Shown: piece by piece, positions 59,569 through 64,000 of the stretch
How the letters are laid out: every line of letters starts with the position of its first letter
Numbering within the stretch: the first letter of the stretch is position 1
Assembly (NCBI GenBank): GCA_951813285.1
Contig: OX638355.1
Location: 2,232,653 to 2,296,652 of the forward strand
Reading direction: 5' to 3'
DNA from: Terriglobia bacterium
GTDB lineage: Bacteria > Acidobacteriota > Terriglobia > Versatilivoradales > Versatilivoraceae
Length of the DNA: 64,000 bases
Notes under the pieces: generated by a model
The model's database searches: none
What the model was told of the DNA's origin: nothing
What the model saw: only the letters and a program-made list of their open reading frames with translations
Position numbers and translations under genes: made by a program

Positions 59569-60549
59569 CTACCCCCCGGCAACCTGGGCGATCTCATCCA
59601 TCCAGACCACTCGCTCGGCCGTGGAATCGTAGTTGGGTGTCTGCTGTCCCACTCCCGACCAGTATCCCTGCCTGGATTGCAGGCGGATCAAATTGTCGCC
59701 GATCCTGAGCGCCATGGCCCGATATTTTTGCTCTCCCGTGACGCGGAACAGCAGGGAAGCGGCCCAGCCCACCTTGCCTGCCCGGATCAGTCGGAAAAGC
59801 TCGTCGCTGGCCCCTTCAGCGAAGCGCATGTATTCAATGGCCAGATCCAGCCACTTCCTTTCCCGACTGGCCTGGAACAACCGGCAAAGGAACCCGGCGG
59901 CGATTCCCGGGTTGAAGAAAGCCTGGTCGGTGCGGGAGTCCGCCACCACCACATGCCTTAAAGCCTCTCCCGGATCGAACGCGGTATGCAGACCGTTATA
60001 CCTGCTGTAGACGGTGTGCAATTTCTTGGGAAACTCCGGCTGGGCCTCCATCAGGTTCCTCAACCAACCCGCGGCCCCGAAGGCCTCCCGGGTCTTTCCC
60101 ATCGACAGACAGGCCAGTCCGCACAGGCTTACCACCATCAGATCCTGCCTGGTCTCAGCGCCCCGCTCGCTGGGGTCCGAAAAAAAGCCCCCGGTTTCTT
60201 CGTCTTGAAATGTCAGCAGGAAGTGGATTCCCCGCGTGGCAATGTCGAGCTGGCCCAGCCGTTGCGCCCCCAGGATGACCCAGGCATTGAAATAGGCGCA
60301 GGAGTAACCGGAGGCGCCTTCCCCTTTCGGACCGAAATCGCCCTCGGGAGTCATGCCCCGGGTGCGAATCCACTGGCAGAGGCGGTTGGCGGCGTCGTTA
60401 TGGCCACCGACCTGAAAGGCGGAGAGGACCTTGTAGTAATCGTCCAGAGCCGGTCGGCTCCGGGGAAATTCTCCCCGGATGCCCTGATGGCGCAAGAGAA
60501 AGGCGCATCCGCGGTCTCTGGCCTGCTTGAATGCGGGGGCGGGGTCCAT
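59569..60549 (-). CDS. Alpha/alpha-toroid (terpenoid cyclase-like fold) protein of unknown function
   Basis: The 326-residue protein consists of repeated helical hairpins with Gln/Gly/Trp-rich turns typical of six-hairpin or prenyltransferase/squalene-cyclase toroids: RGCAFLLRHQGIRGEFPR, DYYKVLSAFQVGGH, IHFLLTFQDEETGGFFSD, LMVVSLCGLACLSMG and NLIRLQSRQGYWSGVGQQTP. It lacks the DxDD motif of class II cyclases and has no signal peptide, so a catalytic role cannot be assigned. It is divergent from the PPC-domain gene at 60,712 and shares strand with the dipeptidase gene 223 nt downstream. Confidence 0.65.
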   Translation of the reverse strand: MDPAPAFKQARDRGCAFLLRHQGIRGEFPRSRPALDDYYKVLSAFQVGGHNDAANRLCQWIRTRGMTPEGDFGPKGEGASGYSCAYFNAWVILGAQRLGQLDIATRGIHFLLTFQDEETGGFFSDPSERGAETRQDLMVVSLCGLACLSMGKTREAFGAAGWLRNLMEAQPEFPKKLHTVYSRYNGLHTAFDPGEALRHVVVADSRTDQAFFNPGIAAGFLCRLFQASRERKWLDLAIEYMRFAEGASDELFRLIRAGKVGWAASLLFRVTGEQKYRAMALRIGDNLIRLQSRQGYWSGVGQQTPNYDSTAERVVWMDEIAQVAGG

Positions 60550-60711
60550 GTCTCGGTCCGGTTGGGTCCGCCGACAGGGTAGACCCTCTTTGAAAGAGTA
60601 TCAATGGATTTCGAAGCCCGCGGGCCCCCATGGGGGAGAAATTGACATTGGGATTTGTGGACGATTAGAATCGGATCGCTCCTGCCCGCTTTCCAAGCTC
60701 GAGGAATCATC

Positions 60712-62616
60712 GTGGCCCTTTCCTGGAAACCCGCCAGCCTCTTGGGCCGGGGATGGATGGTCACCGCCCTGCTGGTCCTGCTTCAGCCCCTCCCCTGTCC
60801 CGCCGAGGCCGACTCTTCCGGTCCACCCGAAATCCTTTCCCTGTTTCCCCTGGGGGGTCGGCCTGGAGAGGAGTTTCAAGGCACCCTCAGGGGGCGTAGA
60901 CTGGAGGGAGCCCGCGAGCTCTGGTTCGACTCCGGCGGCGTCAGGGCAACCGTTCTCGGCCTCCGCAACGAGGATGGGCCCAAGCCTGGAGAGACGCTCC
61001 AGTCGGACGCCGGGGCCAAGCCGGTCCAGTTGCTCAGCCTGAGGTTCCAGGTGGATCCGACTGCCCAAGCGGGACCCCGCGGCCTGAGAGCCATCACGCC
61101 TCGCGGCCTTTCCTCTCCCGTGTTCTTTCACGTGCATACCGAGCCTGGCCACCTGGAGAGCCGTCCCTCCCACGATTTGGCCTCCCAGGCCGAGCCCTTG
61201 CCCGAGTGGCCCCTGGCGGTACACGGGACCATCGGTCAGTCTGCCGAGGTGGACTACTACGCCTTCAGCGTTGCCGAAGGAGAGCGGTTACGGTTCGAGG
61301 TGCGCTCGCTGGCGCTCTCGGACATGGCCATTACCCTCTATGAACCCGCGGGGAGCTGGTTCAGCCCCCACCGCGCCCGCCGGCTGGCGTTCAGCGACGA
61401 GCCGGTCTTCTATCCCGAACTGAGCACCGAGCCCGTTCTGAGGCACCGATTCGAAAGGGCCGGTCGATACCTGGTTCGGGTCAGCGGCTTTATGGGCGAG
61501 GGCGGTCCCGATCACCCCTACGTTTTACGGATCGCCAGGGATTCGGAGGAGGAGAAAGAAGAGGGGTTCGCTTCGGCCTCCATCGGCTCGGGCGCCGACG
61601 TCTGGCAGGAACGAAGCTGGACTCGGGTGCTTCGAACCGATCGAATGGAAGCTCTGCGGGCGCGAACGGCGTTGCCGCCAAAGCCTGCCTCCAACCCGGA
61701 GCCGGCCGCCGAAGGCCAGGCCGGAACCCAGGCTCGCCAAGCGCCGAAGGCGATCCCGATCGTCCAACTGGATGAAGCCCCGGACGAAGCCTCGGAAGCA
61801 GTGGCGGTTACCCTGCCGGCGCTGCTGGTGGGAACCATCGAGCATCCAGGCGATATCGACCGGGTGCGGTTTGCGGCCAAGGTGGGCGAACGCATCGCCC
61901 TGGAGATTGAGACTCCCCTCGCCACGGTGCCGGTCTTCAATCCCTACCTGAAGATGGTGGATGCCGAGGGAGCCGAAGTCCTGACCAACGTGCACTCCAT
62001 ATTGAATGCCAACACCGAGATCGAGAAGCAGATCCGCCCCAAGGTCATCCACTCCTTCCCTCGAGCCGGGGAATTCACGCTGGAGATTCGGGACATCACG
62101 GCGGCCTTCGGCGGGCCCTCCATGGCCTACCGAGTTTTGATCCGCCCCCAGGTGCCTCACATGGGCCGGATCCACGTGGAGGAGGACCATTTGAACCTGG
62201 TCACCGGTACAGCCACGCCCCTGAGCCTGGTCACCGACCAGGAGGAGCACTTCGAGGGCAGCATCGCTCTGAGTCTGGCGGGTTTGCCATCGGGCGTGAC
62301 GGCCGTGGCGGCCACCCAGGCGGAACCCGATGCTCCTCCCGCGGTCAACGAGGGCCGCAAGGAGCGCTACGTTTCCCGGAGCCGGAAGGCAACCCTGGTA
62401 TTGGTTGCAGCCGCCGACGCCCCGCCCACGCCGGTTCCGGTCCCGGTCAAAGTGATGGCTCAACCCATGGAAAAGGGACGCATGGGGCGCATGACTCCGG
62501 TGAAGGATCTGTTGTTGATGGTGGTGGCTCCGGCCGCGACCCCCACTCAGGCAGCCTTAAACCCGGTTGAAAAGAGCGGCCCGGAAGGGGATAATAAGCG
62601 GGTATCCCCTGAGTGA
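60712..62616 (+). CDS. Exported PPC (pre-peptidase C-terminal)-domain protein
   Basis: The 634-residue protein has a signal peptide (MVTALLVLLQPLPCPAEA), an N-terminal IPT/TIG-like or Ig-like segment (PEILSLFPLGGRPGEEFQGT), and two PPC-type beta domains with the pattern G.I...DVD.Y.F...GE (TIGQSAEVDYYAFSVAEGER and LVGTIEHPGDIDRVRFAAKV). A low-complexity Ala/Pro/Gln linker (KPASNPEPAAEGQAGTQARQ) divides them. GAGGA before GTG 60,712 sets the start; ATG 60,757 would give a shorter signal. The DUF1549-family gene begins 10 nt after its stop, so they are one operon. Such PPC proteins are commonly encoded beside DUF1549/DUF1553 cytochromes. Confidence 0.8.
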   Translation: MALSWKPASLLGRGWMVTALLVLLQPLPCPAEADSSGPPEILSLFPLGGRPGEEFQGTLRGRRLEGARELWFDSGGVRATVLGLRNEDGPKPGETLQSDAGAKPVQLLSLRFQVDPTAQAGPRGLRAITPRGLSSPVFFHVHTEPGHLESRPSHDLASQAEPLPEWPLAVHGTIGQSAEVDYYAFSVAEGERLRFEVRSLALSDMAITLYEPAGSWFSPHRARRLAFSDEPVFYPELSTEPVLRHRFERAGRYLVRVSGFMGEGGPDHPYVLRIARDSEEEKEEGFASASIGSGADVWQERSWTRVLRTDRMEALRARTALPPKPASNPEPAAEGQAGTQARQAPKAIPIVQLDEAPDEASEAVAVTLPALLVGTIEHPGDIDRVRFAAKVGERIALEIETPLATVPVFNPYLKMVDAEGAEVLTNVHSILNANTEIEKQIRPKVIHSFPRAGEFTLEIRDITAAFGGPSMAYRVLIRPQVPHMGRIHVEEDHLNLVTGTATPLSLVTDQEEHFEGSIALSLAGLPSGVTAVAATQAEPDAPPAVNEGRKERYVSRSRKATLVLVAAADAPPTPVPVPVKVMAQPMEKGRMGRMTPVKDLLLMVVAPAATPTQAALNPVEKSGPEGDNKRVSPE

Positions 62617-62626
62617 TTGAGATGCG

Positions 62627-64000
62627 ATGAGTACGCATGCCCCCTGCCTTTCCCGGCGCCCGATAATTTCGCTCCTGACTGCCGGGTTCCTGCTGATCCC
62701 GGCGCTCCAGTCAACGGCCGTCGCCGAGCCCTCTTCTTCGGATCTCCTCTCCCTGCGCCTAACGCCCGAAAAGACCACCCTGCGGTGGAAGGGCGCCTCC
62801 CAGCAGTTCTCCGTTGTGGCCACCCTCGCCGGGGGTCGCCAAGAGGACGTGACGGCTCGGGCCGAGTTCTCCCTGGCCGATCCCGCGGTGGCCCGACTCG
62901 GTTCCGCCGGTCGGGTGTTGGCGGCAGGGGACGGGCAGACACATCTGAAGGTGACTTTCGGGTCCTTGAAGGCCCAGTCCGCCGTGGCGGTGGTCGATTC
63001 GGCCCGCCCGCCTCCGTTCACCTTCGAAAAAGAGATCGGGGCCATCCTCACCCGGCGGGGCTGCAACGATATTGCCTGTCACGCCGGGGTCAAGGGCCAG
63101 GGCGGCTTCAGGCTTTCCATCAACGCCGCTCACCCGCGTCCGGACTACGATTGGATCGTCAAGGGCGGCGTCTTCCAGGTATTGACCGACAAGCCCGGAG
63201 AGCCGATCGTTCCCCGTGTCGACACTGAGGCGCCCGAACGCAGCCTGCTGTTGAGGAAGCCGTCGCTGGAGGTTGCCCATGGGGGCGGATTACGGCTGGA
63301 GAAGGGGACGGAGGACTACCGGGCGATCCTGGACTGGATCGGTCGGGGAGTGCCTTACCGTGAGGAAAACGGGGGGGACCTGCCCAAGGTGGAAGGACTG
63401 GAGGTATTTCCCCGGGAAGGGTTGCTGCAGGAGGGAGGGAGCCGGCAGTTGATCGTGACGGCGCTTCTGTCCGACGGCACCCGGGAGGACTTTACCCACC
63501 GGGTGCGCTTCGAATCCAAGCAGCAGGAAGTGGCCGAGCTGGACGGACAGGGCCTGGTGCGGGCTCTCAATCCCGGTGAGTCCAACATCCTGGTCCGCGG
63601 CGCCGGTTACGAAGTGCAATCCAGGATCGGCGTGGTGGCCGAGTGGATTCCGGACTATCCGGAGTTGCCCCGCGCCAACTTCATCGACGATGAAGTCTTC
63701 GCCAAGCTCAGAAAGTTCAATATCCTTCCCTCCCAGCGTTCCGGCGACGCCGAGTTCCTCCGCCGGGTCTGCCTGGATCTCACCGGACGCATTCCTCCGG
63801 CCGGCCGCGTGCGGGAGTTTCTGGCCGACCGCGATCCCCGAAAGAGAGAGAAGCTGGTCGAGGTGCTGCTCGACTCCCCCGAGTTCGTGGACTACTGGAC
63901 CTTCCGGTTGGCCGATCTTTTCCGGGTGGCCGTCTTTCCGGTGGGGATCAATCCCAAGTGGAGCCAGTCCTACTGGGAGTGGATTCGGGACGCCGTGGCC
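62627..64000 (+). CDS. DUF1549-family cytochrome-type protein with Ig-like domains, 3' end outside window
   Basis: 458 codons are visible. A signal peptide (PIISLLTAGFLLIPALQSTA) is followed by an Ig-like domain (RLTPEKTTLRWKGASQQFSV). Next is a haem-like motif of the C-x4-C-H type (C146-NDIA-C151-H152 in GCNDIACHAGVKGQGGF), rather than C-x2-C-H. A second Ig-like (Big2-type) domain follows (EVFPREGLLQEGGSRQLIVT, VAELDGQGLVRALNPGESNI), then the start of DUF1549 (RRVCLDLTGRIPPAGRVREF, LVEVLLDSPEFVDYWTFRLA). DUF1553 would be expected off-window. It is the second cytochrome of this class here and is co-transcribed with the PPC gene. Confidence 0.88.
   Translation, partial: MSTHAPCLSRRPIISLLTAGFLLIPALQSTAVAEPSSSDLLSLRLTPEKTTLRWKGASQQFSVVATLAGGRQEDVTARAEFSLADPAVARLGSAGRVLAAGDGQTHLKVTFGSLKAQSAVAVVDSARPPPFTFEKEIGAILTRRGCNDIACHAGVKGQGGFRLSINAAHPRPDYDWIVKGGVFQVLTDKPGEPIVPRVDTEAPERSLLLRKPSLEVAHGGGLRLEKGTEDYRAILDWIGRGVPYREENGGDLPKVEGLEVFPREGLLQEGGSRQLIVTALLSDGTREDFTHRVRFESKQQEVAELDGQGLVRALNPGESNILVRGAGYEVQSRIGVVAEWIPDYPELPRANFIDDEVFAKLRKFNILPSQRSGDAEFLRRVCLDLTGRIPPAGRVREFLADRDPRKREKLVEVLLDSPEFVDYWTFRLADLFRVAVFPVGINPKWSQSYWEWIRDAVA

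Overview
This is a high-GC bacterial chromosomal fragment. The gene families point to Acidobacteriota, or a related lineage with planctomycete-like families. The best lineage clue is a broken gene at about 55.2-55.6 kb that resembles the acidobacterial VWFA-related family (TIGR03436). Two DUF1549-type cytochrome genes, a DUF1501 gene, several PhyH dioxygenases and a VCBS/FG-GAP protein also fit. No rRNA, tRNA or CRISPR array was recognised, so the taxonomic call is inference.

Layout. Positions 1-22,547 (minus strand) are one giant gene that runs off the left edge, with at least 7,515 codons. It encodes a signal-like N-terminus, about 12 He_PIG-type Ig repeats, about 27 bacterial Ig-like (Big_12-type) repeats and then more than 30 Calx-beta repeats. 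Part of the Calx-beta array is built from a 1,326-bp higher-order unit. Upstream, on the same strand, lie a sigma54-dependent response regulator (22,870-24,765) and a membrane histidine kinase with four tandem PAS domains (24,879-28,022). Between the regulator and the giant gene are two 17-bp dyads and a textbook -24/-12 promoter. Together they look like a complete local circuit: kinase, enhancer-binding protein, enhancer, sigma54 promoter, giant surface protein. This is the strongest candidate for an undescribed system here.

28-30 kb is a gene-poor island of mosaic repeats. It is followed by a one-protein phosphorelay (histidine kinase fused to a winged-helix response regulator, 30,085-32,442). 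From 44.7 down to 32.7 kb is a co-directional minus-strand block: VCBS repeat protein, dimethylformamidase large-subunit-like protein, cytochrome/DUF1549/DUF1553 protein, DUF1501 protein, Tat-exported TIM-barrel protein and PhyH dioxygenase. This looks like an exported or periplasmic catabolic set of unknown substrate. Two MFS transporters (45.0-48.0 kb) flank a hairpin element.

48.0-49.5 kb is a second mosaic repeat island that reuses the element types of the first, including a 152-bp element with perfect terminal inverted repeats that is nearly identical in both. Then come a PhoD-like phosphatase, two PhyH-like proteins, an AAA_14/DUF4143 ATPase with an unusual C-terminal extension, a chimeric RDD/VWFA pseudogene, a methyltransferase, a lactonase lipoprotein translationally coupled to an M19 dipeptidase, and an alpha/alpha-toroid protein. 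The right edge holds a pre-peptidase-like (PPC) protein followed closely by a second DUF1549-family cytochrome gene cut off by the window.
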